Positions 41,948 through 49,679 of a stretch of 64,000 bases of DNA are shown here, in pieces. A program made the position numbers and the translations under genes. The notes below the pieces were generated by a model. The model was given only the letters and a program-made list of their open reading frames with translations. It made no database searches and was not told the origin of the DNA. The DNA lies in contig JAQWXR010000002.1 in assembly GCA_029254375.1 (NCBI GenBank), positions 1-64,000 on the forward strand. The letters are read 5' to 3'. Each line of letters opens with the position of its first letter. Position 1 is the first letter of the stretch. The DNA is from Schleiferiaceae bacterium. GTDB taxonomy: Bacteria > Bacteroidota > Bacteroidia > Flavobacteriales > Schleiferiaceae.

Positions 41948-43510
41948 ATGCGGTCATTAAAATATTTTTTTCTTCTTTTTTTAGCTTTTGGGCTTGAAAG
42001 TCATGCCCAACTGCCCGCATATGAACTGCAATGGGGGGCCGCGTATAAATACCGTGATGTGCAAACCCAAGACATCTTGGACATGGACTCCAACGCCTTC
42101 TACACCTATGGAAGTCGCTTTGCCCTTTTGACGGCCAACCGGTGGTATTTCGCCAAATATGACCGGCAAAGTGCTAGACAAATATGGCAATCAGAGATTG
42201 AGCAAATTGTGTTCAAAGGATCACGGACAGAGCTGATATCAGCCCATGTGGTCCAGGGGGAAATCTACATCTTCCTTCAGGCCTATGACCGTCAATTGGA
42301 TCAGAAAATCCTTCTCCTTCAAATATTGGATGCCCAGGGCGACCCCAAAGAACTTAGTGTGATAGAGAAACTGGATACGCGCCGTAAATACAAAGGCAGT
42401 TTTAAGATCAGCTTTTCTCAGGATCGCCAAAAATTCATGATTTTTTCTAACCCGGATTACAGTATTCGAGATAATGAAAAATTCTCGGTAGCCATCTATA
42501 ATTTAAACTTGGAGCTGCTTTGGGCGAAAGACATTGAATTGGACATTTTGGACCGCTACTTTAGTCTCTATCGATCGGATGTAACGAATGAGGGAGATGT
42601 ATACTTCATTGGTAAAAAAACACCGGAGCGCAACAAAGGAGAGCGCTGGGTTTGGGGCCAATCCAACGAAGAATTTATCGTGTATCGGCTGAGTGGAAAA
42701 GATGATCGGGTCTTCGAAATAGATCTAGGCTTGGACTTGGTCTTTGTGACCAACATGGGCATGGAATTGGACTTCGGCAACAATACTATGGCGGTGGCGG
42801 GTTTTTATTCTGAGCAAGGGTACAATCGAACATCTATGAAAGGAATGTTTTATATCACTCTGGACCAATCCGAAGCCAATGTGGTATCGACCCACCTTTC
42901 CCCCTTTTCATCAGAGTTTTTGGATGAATTTATGGGTACAGGTCGCGCAAACCGAGGTGCCGAAATTCGCGAAGATTTTGTTTTTAGGCATTTCTTGCAC
43001 CGCGAAGATGGTGGATCCTTTGTGATTGCAGAAGATTATGAAATGCAGGTGGTGACTACCCAAACGCGCAGTGGATCTGTGACCAACTACTATTATTACT
43101 ACTACGATATCATCGCCTTTGGAATTTCGGATAAGGGAGAAATCGAATGGTCCGGCCATATCCCAAAACGCCAATTCTCCAAGAACGATGGGGGTAGAGC
43201 CTCAGGATACCTCCCCTTAGTGGATGGCAAGCAATTGCATCTCGTCTTCAATGATCATAAGTCCAATGCCAAGCGCTTCGGTGCGCGTCGCCCCAATATC
43301 ATGCGCAACGCCCGTACATCCAATGTGGTAGCGGTCACGATTACGCCTGAAGCGGAGATGACCTATACGGTGCTATTCAACAATTCCAGAGACAAAGTCC
43401 AGACTTTGCCCCGTCGGAGTGCATCAAGTGAGAAAGTCCAGGGCGAGGCTGTTTTTTATTCTTACCGTAAAAACAAGGTGCAATTTGGCTCCTTACAACG
43501 AGCGAAATAA
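41948..43510 (+). CDS. Secreted protein of unknown function, beta-rich
   Basis: 520 residues with a signal peptide ending GLESHAQ. The body is rich in short strands with repeated patterns (WYFAKYDRQSARQIWQSEIE, EIYIFLQAYDRQLDQKILLL, VAIYNLNLELLWAKDIELD) that suggest a beta-propeller. A run of six tyrosines occurs in NYYYYYYDIIAF near residue 375. No lipobox or T9SS tail is seen, so it is probably periplasmic. I do not recognise the family. Its stop shares a base with the rlmN ATG (TAATGG), implying coupled translation. Confidence 0.75.
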   Translation: MRSLKYFFLLFLAFGLESHAQLPAYELQWGAAYKYRDVQTQDILDMDSNAFYTYGSRFALLTANRWYFAKYDRQSARQIWQSEIEQIVFKGSRTELISAHVVQGEIYIFLQAYDRQLDQKILLLQILDAQGDPKELSVIEKLDTRRKYKGSFKISFSQDRQKFMIFSNPDYSIRDNEKFSVAIYNLNLELLWAKDIELDILDRYFSLYRSDVTNEGDVYFIGKKTPERNKGERWVWGQSNEEFIVYRLSGKDDRVFEIDLGLDLVFVTNMGMELDFGNNTMAVAGFYSEQGYNRTSMKGMFYITLDQSEANVVSTHLSPFSSEFLDEFMGTGRANRGAEIREDFVFRHFLHREDGGSFVIAEDYEMQVVTTQTRSGSVTNYYYYYYDIIAFGISDKGEIEWSGHIPKRQFSKNDGGRASGYLPLVDGKQLHLVFNDHKSNAKRFGARRPNIMRNARTSNVVAVTITPEAEMTYTVLFNNSRDKVQTLPRRSASSEKVQGEAVFYSYRKNKVQFGSLQRAK

Positions 43511-44583
43511 TGGCGTTAAAAAATTTACGAAGCCTCAGTAAGGCAGATTTAGTGATCCTCTTTGCCGAATGGGGGGAGCCAAGCTTTCGTGCAGCCCAAG
43601 TCTATGATTGGATTTGGGCCAAAGGGGTGCACCACATCGTTGACATGCGTAATATCCCTCGCAGCCTGATTGAACGTTTGGAGTCAGAATACAGTATCCG
43701 ACCCAATGCTCTTGCTCAAGCCCAGCACTCCGAAGATGGCACAATTAAAAATGCAGTCAAACTTCCAGATGGGCTGATTGTCGAATCCGTCTTGATTCCA
43801 ACTGAAAAGCGCATTACCGCTTGCGTTAGCTCTCAGGTGGGTTGTTCGCTGAATTGTGCGTTCTGTGCCACGGCGCGACTTAAACGCATGCGAAATCTTG
43901 AGCCGGATGAGATTTATGACCAAGTACGACAAATCCATCAGCAAGGGATGGAGCACTTTGGCCGCCCACTGACCAACATCGTCTTTATGGGAATGGGTGA
44001 GCCTTTGATGAATTACTCTAATGTGCTGACAGCGATAGAAAAGATTACCCAGCCGGATGGATTGGGAATTTCTCCACGCCGAATCACCTTGTCCACTGTA
44101 GGCCTACCGAAAATGATCAAGAAGTTGGCTGATGATGGGGTCAAGTTCAATTTGGCAGTGAGCTTGCATTCCGCCCGGGATGTGGTTCGCTCGAAGATCA
44201 TGCCCATCAATGATGCCGCCCCCATCGCCGTGCTCCAGGAATCCTTGGACTATTGGTACCGAATGACCAAACGCCGGATCACCTTTGAATATGTGGTGTG
44301 GAAGGGAGTAAATGACAGCGCCGAAGACATTGAGGCCTTAGTCCATTTGTGCAAGCGCCTTCCCTGTAAGGTCAACTTGATTGAATACAATGCCATTGGT
44401 GACGAGCGTTTTATGCAAGCGGACCCAGAAGTAATTGACGCCTATTTGCTCGCTCTTGATCGCATTGGGGTGACCGCCAAAGTGCGACGCTCGCGAGGCA
44501 AAGATATTGATGCAGCCTGTGGCCAGCTGGCTAACAAGACCTTGCCTGAAGGCTTAGAAGCCGTTCCGGAGGAGATTGTCTGA
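43510..44583 (+). CDS. rlmN: Dual-specificity rRNA/tRNA adenine-C2 methyltransferase RlmN
   Basis: 357 residues, radical-SAM enzyme that methylates C2 of an adenine in 23S rRNA and in some tRNAs. The 4Fe-4S cluster cysteines are in CSLNCAFC (C112, C116, C119). Other family marks are ITNIVFMGMGEP-like NIVFMGMGEPLMNY, ITLSTVGLPKMI, LAVSLHSARD, VNLIEYNAIGD and the late Cys in DIDAACGQL. Translation is coupled to the preceding secreted-protein gene. Confidence 0.96.
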   Translation: MALKNLRSLSKADLVILFAEWGEPSFRAAQVYDWIWAKGVHHIVDMRNIPRSLIERLESEYSIRPNALAQAQHSEDGTIKNAVKLPDGLIVESVLIPTEKRITACVSSQVGCSLNCAFCATARLKRMRNLEPDEIYDQVRQIHQQGMEHFGRPLTNIVFMGMGEPLMNYSNVLTAIEKITQPDGLGISPRRITLSTVGLPKMIKKLADDGVKFNLAVSLHSARDVVRSKIMPINDAAPIAVLQESLDYWYRMTKRRITFEYVVWKGVNDSAEDIEALVHLCKRLPCKVNLIEYNAIGDERFMQADPEVIDAYLLALDRIGVTAKVRRSRGKDIDAACGQLANKTLPEGLEAVPEEIV

Positions 44584-44613
44584 TAAAAGTCAGACCTTCC
44601 CGACCTTCCGCCG

Positions 44614-44621
44614 TAATTTTG
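44614..44621 (+). promoter_or_regulatory. Promoter -7 element of the mrp operon
   Basis: TAATTTTG matches TAnnTTTG exactly and ends 4 bases before the ATG at 44626, predicting a leaderless mRNA. Confidence 0.5.
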
Positions 44622-44625
44622 CCAC

Positions 44626-45765
44626 ATGGTCACACGAAAACAAGTCGAAGAAGCCCTATCTGCCGTTGCAAATGCTTCAGGCAAGGGATTGCTTATGGCA
44701 TCGGATGGTTTGCGCAATGTGCAGATTATGGGAAATGAAGTAATGGTGGACGTTATTTGCGATAGCCCCGTGTTGCACCAAAAGAAAAAATTGGAAGTCG
44801 AAGTACTCCAAGCGCTGCATGCGCGAATCGATCCGAAACTACAAGTCAAAATTCAATTGATCGTGGAAGCCCCTGTAACGCCCGAAAGCACGGTGCTTCG
44901 CGGAAAGGCTATCCCGGGGATAGCCCATGTCGTTGCCATTGCCTCGGGCAAAGGCGGCGTGGGAAAATCTACCATGACCGCCAACCTTGGCGTGACGCTA
45001 GCAGGCATGGGATTTAAGGTGGGAATTCTCGATGCGGACATTTATGGTCCATCGATGCCCCTTATGTTCGATGTGATGAGTGATCGCCCAGGCGGCATTG
45101 AGGTGGACGGCGTTCGTAAAATGGAGCCGGTCGAATCCTACGGGGTAAAAGTCATGTCGATCGGATTCTTTGCCGGTACAGATCAAGCCGTTGTTTGGCG
45201 CGGCCCTATGGCGACCAAAGCACTGAACCAAATGCTCCAAGAAACGCATTGGGGGGAATTAGATTTCTTACTAATTGACTTGCCCCCGGGCACAGGGGAT
45301 ATCCATTTGAGTATAGTTCAGGCCCTCCCTATTACCGGAGCAGTCGTCGTGTCTACACCGCAGCATGTAGCTCTAGCAGATGCTCGTAAGGGCGTGGGAA
45401 TGTTCCAAATGGACGCCATTAAAATACCCGTCCTAGGTATCGTTGAAAACATGTCCTACTTCACGCCAGTTGAACTTCCCGATATGAAATATTATCTCTT
45501 CGGAAAAGAAGGCGCGCAGCAATTAGCCCATCAGTTGGAACTGCCTTTCCTTGGGGAGATACCCTTGGTGCAAAGTATTCGCGAAGCGGGAGATGTAGGC
45601 CATCCCGCCGCATTGCAGCCTATTGGACCGACCGTGGAGGCCTTCACGCAGCTGGCTCAAAATATGATTGCCTCCTTGGCCGATCGAATTGAAAATTTAC
45701 CACCTACAGAAGCCGTTCGAATAACGACAATGGCCGGCTGTAAAACACGACCACGCAAAGTATGA
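44626..45765 (+). CDS. mrp: Mrp/NBP35-family iron-sulfur carrier ATPase
   Basis: 379 residues. An N-terminal MIP18/DUF59 domain (about 1-80) is followed by a P-loop domain with the deviant Walker A ASGKGGVGKST (106-116), GILDADIYGPSMP and LIDLPPGTGDIHLS. The protein loads or transfers Fe-S clusters. The Cys-x-x-Cys pair seen after ENMSYF in many relatives is replaced here by TPVELPDMKYY, a variant I associate with Bacteroidota copies. It overlaps the NifU-like gene by 4 bases and precedes Fe-S-dependent KorAB. Confidence 0.92.
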   Translation: MVTRKQVEEALSAVANASGKGLLMASDGLRNVQIMGNEVMVDVICDSPVLHQKKKLEVEVLQALHARIDPKLQVKIQLIVEAPVTPESTVLRGKAIPGIAHVVAIASGKGGVGKSTMTANLGVTLAGMGFKVGILDADIYGPSMPLMFDVMSDRPGGIEVDGVRKMEPVESYGVKVMSIGFFAGTDQAVVWRGPMATKALNQMLQETHWGELDFLLIDLPPGTGDIHLSIVQALPITGAVVVSTPQHVALADARKGVGMFQMDAIKIPVLGIVENMSYFTPVELPDMKYYLFGKEGAQQLAHQLELPFLGEIPLVQSIREAGDVGHPAALQPIGPTVEAFTQLAQNMIASLADRIENLPPTEAVRITTMAGCKTRPRKV

Positions 45766-45998
45766 GTGATCTCTTGGACCGCGTGGACCGCGCATTGAAT
45801 GAAATCCGCCCCTTCCTGCAAAACGATGGGGGGGATATCCAATTGGCGGAAATCACCGAAAACCATGAAGTAATTGTGCGATTGCTTGGCGCCTGTGCTG
45901 GCTGCTCGGTGAACCAAATGACCCTGAAAAACGGAGTTGAGACGACGATTAAAAAACATGCGCCAGAAATTGTAGCTGTGATTCATAGCCATGACTAA
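45762..45998 (+). CDS. nfuA: NifU-like C-terminal domain Fe-S scaffold
   Basis: 78 residues, a stand-alone Nfu domain. The cluster-binding pair is in GACAGCSVNQMTLKNGVE (Cys-x-x-Cys), and the N-terminus DRALNEIRPFLQNDGGDIQL is typical. It lacks the N-terminal degenerate domain of E. coli NfuA. It overlaps mrp by 4 bases and korA by 8 bases, so the four genes form one unit. Confidence 0.92.
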   Translation: MSDLLDRVDRALNEIRPFLQNDGGDIQLAEITENHEVIVRLLGACAGCSVNQMTLKNGVETTIKKHAPEIVAVIHSHD

Positions 45999-47808
45999 AG
46001 TCCTTTCTCATTTGGTCGTGCTCATGGCTGGCGACTCCGGGGATGGGGTTCAGTTACTGGGCTCACAACTTATTCGTGCGGCCGCTCAAAGTGGGCAGGA
46101 CGTTCGCACCCTAAGCGATTTTCCTGCAGAAATTCGCGCCCCGCAAGGGACCATCTCTGGGGTATCTGGTTTCCAATTTCAAATGGCCAGTGAAGCCATT
46201 TTTGACCCGGGAGATGCAGCGGATGTATTTGTGGCATTCAACGTGGCGGGCTGGATCAAGCATCAACACAAGCTCAAGCCAGGGGGCCTACTCCTCGCAT
46301 CCATTGACGGTTTTGATGCCCGGTCTAAATCAACAGCCGGCCTAGAGGCCAGTGAGAACCCTCTGGAAGAAGCCAAATCCAACTTCCAGGTTTTGGAAGT
46401 AGATTTCAAGAAAATCACTTCGGAAGCCCTGAAGAATCAAAGTCTTTCGGGTAGAGAGAAGTCGCGCGCCAAAAATATGACGATTTTGGGGCTGCTGACC
46501 TGGCTCTATGGGCAATCAGCGCCCGCCATGGAAGTAGACCTCCAACGTCAATTCCAAGGCGACCTTGCTGCAGCGAATGTTCTAGCCTTCCGCGCAGGCT
46601 ATCACCTCGGGGAAACGGCAGAATGGACCGCTTTCAGGCGCGAAGTCCCCCAGCGAAAGGCTCTCCCCGGAACCTACAAAACGCTCTCAGGCAGTCAAGC
46701 CATGGCCTTGGGTCTGGCGGCTGTGGCACGCCAACTGGGTCGTCAAGTCCTATACGCTGGATACCCTATTACGCCGGCTTCCGAAATTCTCCATGAACTG
46801 GCACGTATACGCCCAGCGGGCGTGCTGCCTTTCCAGGCAGAAGATGAAATAGCATCCATCACAGCCGCCATTGGTGCTTCGTATGCTGGTAACCTCGGGG
46901 CAACAGCTTCGTCAGGACCGGGAATCAGCCTAAAAGGCGAAGGCATGGGGCTGGCAGTCATGATGGAATTGCCGCTTTTGATAATCAATGTGCAGCGCGG
47001 AGGTCCCAGTACCGGATTGCCTACGAAGATGGAGCAGTCGGATCTTCTTCAAGCATTGTACGGTCGACACGGCGAAGCGCCTATGCCCGTGATGGCGATT
47101 AAGCGTACGGGGGAAGCCTTAGATGATGTGCTCTTAGCAGCGAAAATAGCGGTCGAGTCGATGACGCCGGTGATGCTTCTTTCGGATGCCTATATTGCGA
47201 ATAGTGCCGAGCCTTTTCGACTGCCCGATCCGGAGCAAATGCGACGTATCGAGGCGCCCAAAGCAGATATACGACGCGCACCTTATGCCCGAGACGAGCA
47301 TGGCGTTCGTCCGTGGATTGTTCCAGGGACTCCAGAGGGTATGCACCGTGTGGGAGGCCTGGAAACAGAGGCGGAAACAGGCAATGTCTCCTATGATCCG
47401 AAAAATCACCAGTCGATGGTTGAGCAGCGTTCGGCCAAAGTTCAAGCTGTCACCCGGTTTTATGGTCCTTTGAGTGTAGAAGTCGGCGAAGATCAAGGGG
47501 ATGTTCTCATTGTTGGCTGGGGTAGCACCTATGGGGCGATTCGGACGGCTGTCGAAAGCCTCCGGGTTCAAGGGCATGCGGTTAGCCATTTGCATTTGAA
47601 GCATTTATTCCCGCTTCATCCCCAGGTTATTCCCTTCATGACGGGATTTAAGCAGGTCGTAGTTGCCGAAATGAATGAAGGCCAATTAGTCCAGGTACTT
47701 CGGAGTCAAACCCAACAGGTCATTCACTTTCTTGGAAAAACAAGTGGCCAGCCCTTTGCTTCCTCTGAGCTCCAAGCTGGAATCATCCCATACATTTCCG
47801 CCTCATGA
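45991..47808 (+). CDS. korA: 2-oxoacid:ferredoxin oxidoreductase, fused gamma/alpha subunit (KorA type)
   Basis: 605 residues. The N-terminal part (about 8-200; MAGDSGDGVQLLGSQLIRAA, LSDFPAEIRAP) is the gamma domain. The rest is the alpha domain, with YAGYPITPASEILHELAR, FQAEDEIASITAAIGASYAG, ATASSGPGISLKGEGMGLA and LPLLIINVQRGGPSTGLPTK. This fused layout is typical of 2-oxoglutarate:ferredoxin oxidoreductases of aerobes and Bacteroidota, which convert 2-oxoglutarate to succinyl-CoA. It is coupled to korB by a 4-base overlap. A different 2-oxoacid substrate cannot be excluded. Confidence 0.92.
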   Translation: MTKVLSHLVVLMAGDSGDGVQLLGSQLIRAAAQSGQDVRTLSDFPAEIRAPQGTISGVSGFQFQMASEAIFDPGDAADVFVAFNVAGWIKHQHKLKPGGLLLASIDGFDARSKSTAGLEASENPLEEAKSNFQVLEVDFKKITSEALKNQSLSGREKSRAKNMTILGLLTWLYGQSAPAMEVDLQRQFQGDLAAANVLAFRAGYHLGETAEWTAFRREVPQRKALPGTYKTLSGSQAMALGLAAVARQLGRQVLYAGYPITPASEILHELARIRPAGVLPFQAEDEIASITAAIGASYAGNLGATASSGPGISLKGEGMGLAVMMELPLLIINVQRGGPSTGLPTKMEQSDLLQALYGRHGEAPMPVMAIKRTGEALDDVLLAAKIAVESMTPVMLLSDAYIANSAEPFRLPDPEQMRRIEAPKADIRRAPYARDEHGVRPWIVPGTPEGMHRVGGLETEAETGNVSYDPKNHQSMVEQRSAKVQAVTRFYGPLSVEVGEDQGDVLIVGWGSTYGAIRTAVESLRVQGHAVSHLHLKHLFPLHPQVIPFMTGFKQVVVAEMNEGQLVQVLRSQTQQVIHFLGKTSGQPFASSELQAGIIPYISAS

Positions 47809-48770
47809 TGACCGGCAAAGATTTTCTATCCGACCAAGAGGTTCGCTGGTGTCCCGGATGCGGGGACTATTCCATCTTGAAACAGTTCACTGAGGTGCTT
47901 GCCCTGATTGGAGCGGATCCTAGCCAAACCGTCGTCATTTCGGGTATAGGCTGTGCCAGTCGCCTGCCCTACTATGTGAATGCATATGGGATGCACAGCC
48001 TTCACGGAAGGGCCCCCGCGGTCGCCACAGGCATCAAGCTGGCCAATCCCTCCCTAGATGTGTGGCTGATTACGGGTGATGGAGACGCGTTGAGCATCGG
48101 GGGGAATCATTTGATTCATGCCCTGCGTCGAAACGTTGGCGTACCCATCTTGCTCTTCAACAATGAAATATATGGCCTGACAAAAGGACAATATTCACCT
48201 ACAAGTCGCTCTGGAGCGGTATCCAAATCCACCCCATTGGGTAGTATCGACCACCCTGTAAATCCGCAAACCTTAGCCTTAGGTGCCGGTGCAACATTTT
48301 TGGCCCGAAGTATGGACCGGCACCCAGCCCACCTGCGAGAGGTATTAGCGGCGTCAAAGGCACATAAAGGGTCGGCCTTCGTAGAAATCTATCAAAACTG
48401 CAACGTCTTCCATGATGGGGCATTTGAGCAATTCACCGATAAGAAGAGTCAAAGCGACCACGCCATCTTTTTACAACACGGCGAACCGATCACCTTCGGT
48501 ACAAACTTGGATCATGGATTGATCCTCGAAGGCAGCCAAGTCAAAGTAGTACCGCTCGCAGAGCGATCGGCTAGCGAGTGTTGGATTCACGATGAACGTG
48601 ATCCAATGAAGGCCTTTGCTTTGGCCCGAATGACAGAAGATCTTCGGCCCTTTGGTATTCTTTATCGAGAGGATCGCCCCGTATTCGAGCAGCAGGTTCA
48701 TGCAGCCCATCAGAACAGTCGAAGTTTTGAAGAGGTGTTGGCCATGGGTAGGACTTGGACGGTAGACTAA
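47805..48770 (+). CDS. korB: 2-oxoacid:ferredoxin oxidoreductase beta subunit (KorB type)
   Basis: 321 residues. WCPGCGDYSILKQ and SGIGCASRLPYYVN near the N-terminus hold cluster-ligand cysteines. The thiamine-pyrophosphate/Mg motif is GDGDALSIGGNHLIHALRRN, followed by LLFNNEIYGLTKGQYSPTS. It completes the enzyme with KorA. Two Fe-S carriers encoded just upstream would supply its clusters. Confidence 0.93.
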   Translation: MMTGKDFLSDQEVRWCPGCGDYSILKQFTEVLALIGADPSQTVVISGIGCASRLPYYVNAYGMHSLHGRAPAVATGIKLANPSLDVWLITGDGDALSIGGNHLIHALRRNVGVPILLFNNEIYGLTKGQYSPTSRSGAVSKSTPLGSIDHPVNPQTLALGAGATFLARSMDRHPAHLREVLAASKAHKGSAFVEIYQNCNVFHDGAFEQFTDKKSQSDHAIFLQHGEPITFGTNLDHGLILEGSQVKVVPLAERSASECWIHDERDPMKAFALARMTEDLRPFGILYREDRPVFEQQVHAAHQNSRSFEEVLAMGRTWTVD

Positions 48771-48836
48771 GGAAAGGAGCCTTGGCGAGAAGGGATTTCG
48801 ATCACGTGTACTTTAACCCTTTTGCCCTTCAACGCC

Positions 48837-48844
48837 TACATTTG
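48837..48844 (+). promoter_or_regulatory. Promoter -7 element of the YebC/peptidase unit
   Basis: TACATTTG matches TAnnTTTG exactly. A CTTTA about 21 bases upstream fits the -33 position. The predicted 5' leader of about 100 bases before 48951 is pyrimidine-rich and shows no clear structure. Confidence 0.5.
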
Positions 48845-48950
48845 TAGCATGTCGATGGGCTTTCGGCGCTAGGGCATCCTCGCTCTTTCTCCTGGCTGCC
48901 TCTAACTTTTTGACCTCAGATCCTTCACCTCTAAAACCCTCCTCCTCCCT

Positions 48951-49679
48951 ATGGGACGCGCATTTGAATACCGAAAAGCCCGCAAAATGAAGCGCTGGTC
49001 TTCCATGGCCAAAGTGTTCACCCGAATCACCAAGGACATCATTATGGCGGTGAAAGAAAGTGGGCCAAGTCCCGATGCCAATGGCCGTTTAAAGGCCTTG
49101 ATACAAAATGCGCGCGACGCCAACATGCCCAAGGAAAATGTGGAGCGCGCCATCAAGCGAGCGTCAAACAAGGATCAGGCAGATTACAAGGAAATGGTCT
49201 ACGAAGGCTATGCGCCAAATGGAATTGCCATTTTAGTTGAAACGGCCACAGATAACACGACGCGTACGGTGGGAAATGTTCGCTCCTACTTTAACAAGTG
49301 CAACGGTAACCTAGGAACCAGTGGCAGTGTAGAGTTTCTGTTTGATCGAAAGTGCTATTTCAAAATGGAAAAGGGGAGTACCGATCTAGAAGAGTTTGAA
49401 TTTGAAATGATCGACTTTGGAGTTGAAGAGATATTTGAAGAACACGATGAAGAAAGAGGTGCTGACCTTATGATGATTTATGGGCCTTTTGCGGAATATG
49501 GGGCCATTGCGAAAGCATTGGAGGAAAAGGGCCTGGAGATTTTGAATTCTGGCTTTGAACGCATTCCGATGGAAACAAAAGCATTGACAGAGGACCAGCA
49601 AGCCGAGGTGGAAAAACTCATCGAAAAGCTCGAAGAGGATGAAGACGTCCAAGCGGTCTATCATACCATGGCGGGATGA
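48951..49679 (+). CDS. yebC: YebC/PmpR/TACO1-family protein
   Basis: 242 residues, complete member of a three-domain family that acts as a transcription regulator in some bacteria and as a translation factor in others. MGRAFEYRKARKMKRW at the start, ARDANMPKENVERAIKRA, YEGYAPNGIAILVETATDN and GNLGTSGSVEFLFDRKCYF are family hallmarks. MGRAFEYRKA replaces the MAGHSKW type of other phyla. Its stop overlaps the peptidase ATG (ATGA). Confidence 0.92.
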   Translation: MGRAFEYRKARKMKRWSSMAKVFTRITKDIIMAVKESGPSPDANGRLKALIQNARDANMPKENVERAIKRASNKDQADYKEMVYEGYAPNGIAILVETATDNTTRTVGNVRSYFNKCNGNLGTSGSVEFLFDRKCYFKMEKGSTDLEEFEFEMIDFGVEEIFEEHDEERGADLMMIYGPFAEYGAIAKALEEKGLEILNSGFERIPMETKALTEDQQAEVEKLIEKLEEDEDVQAVYHTMAG

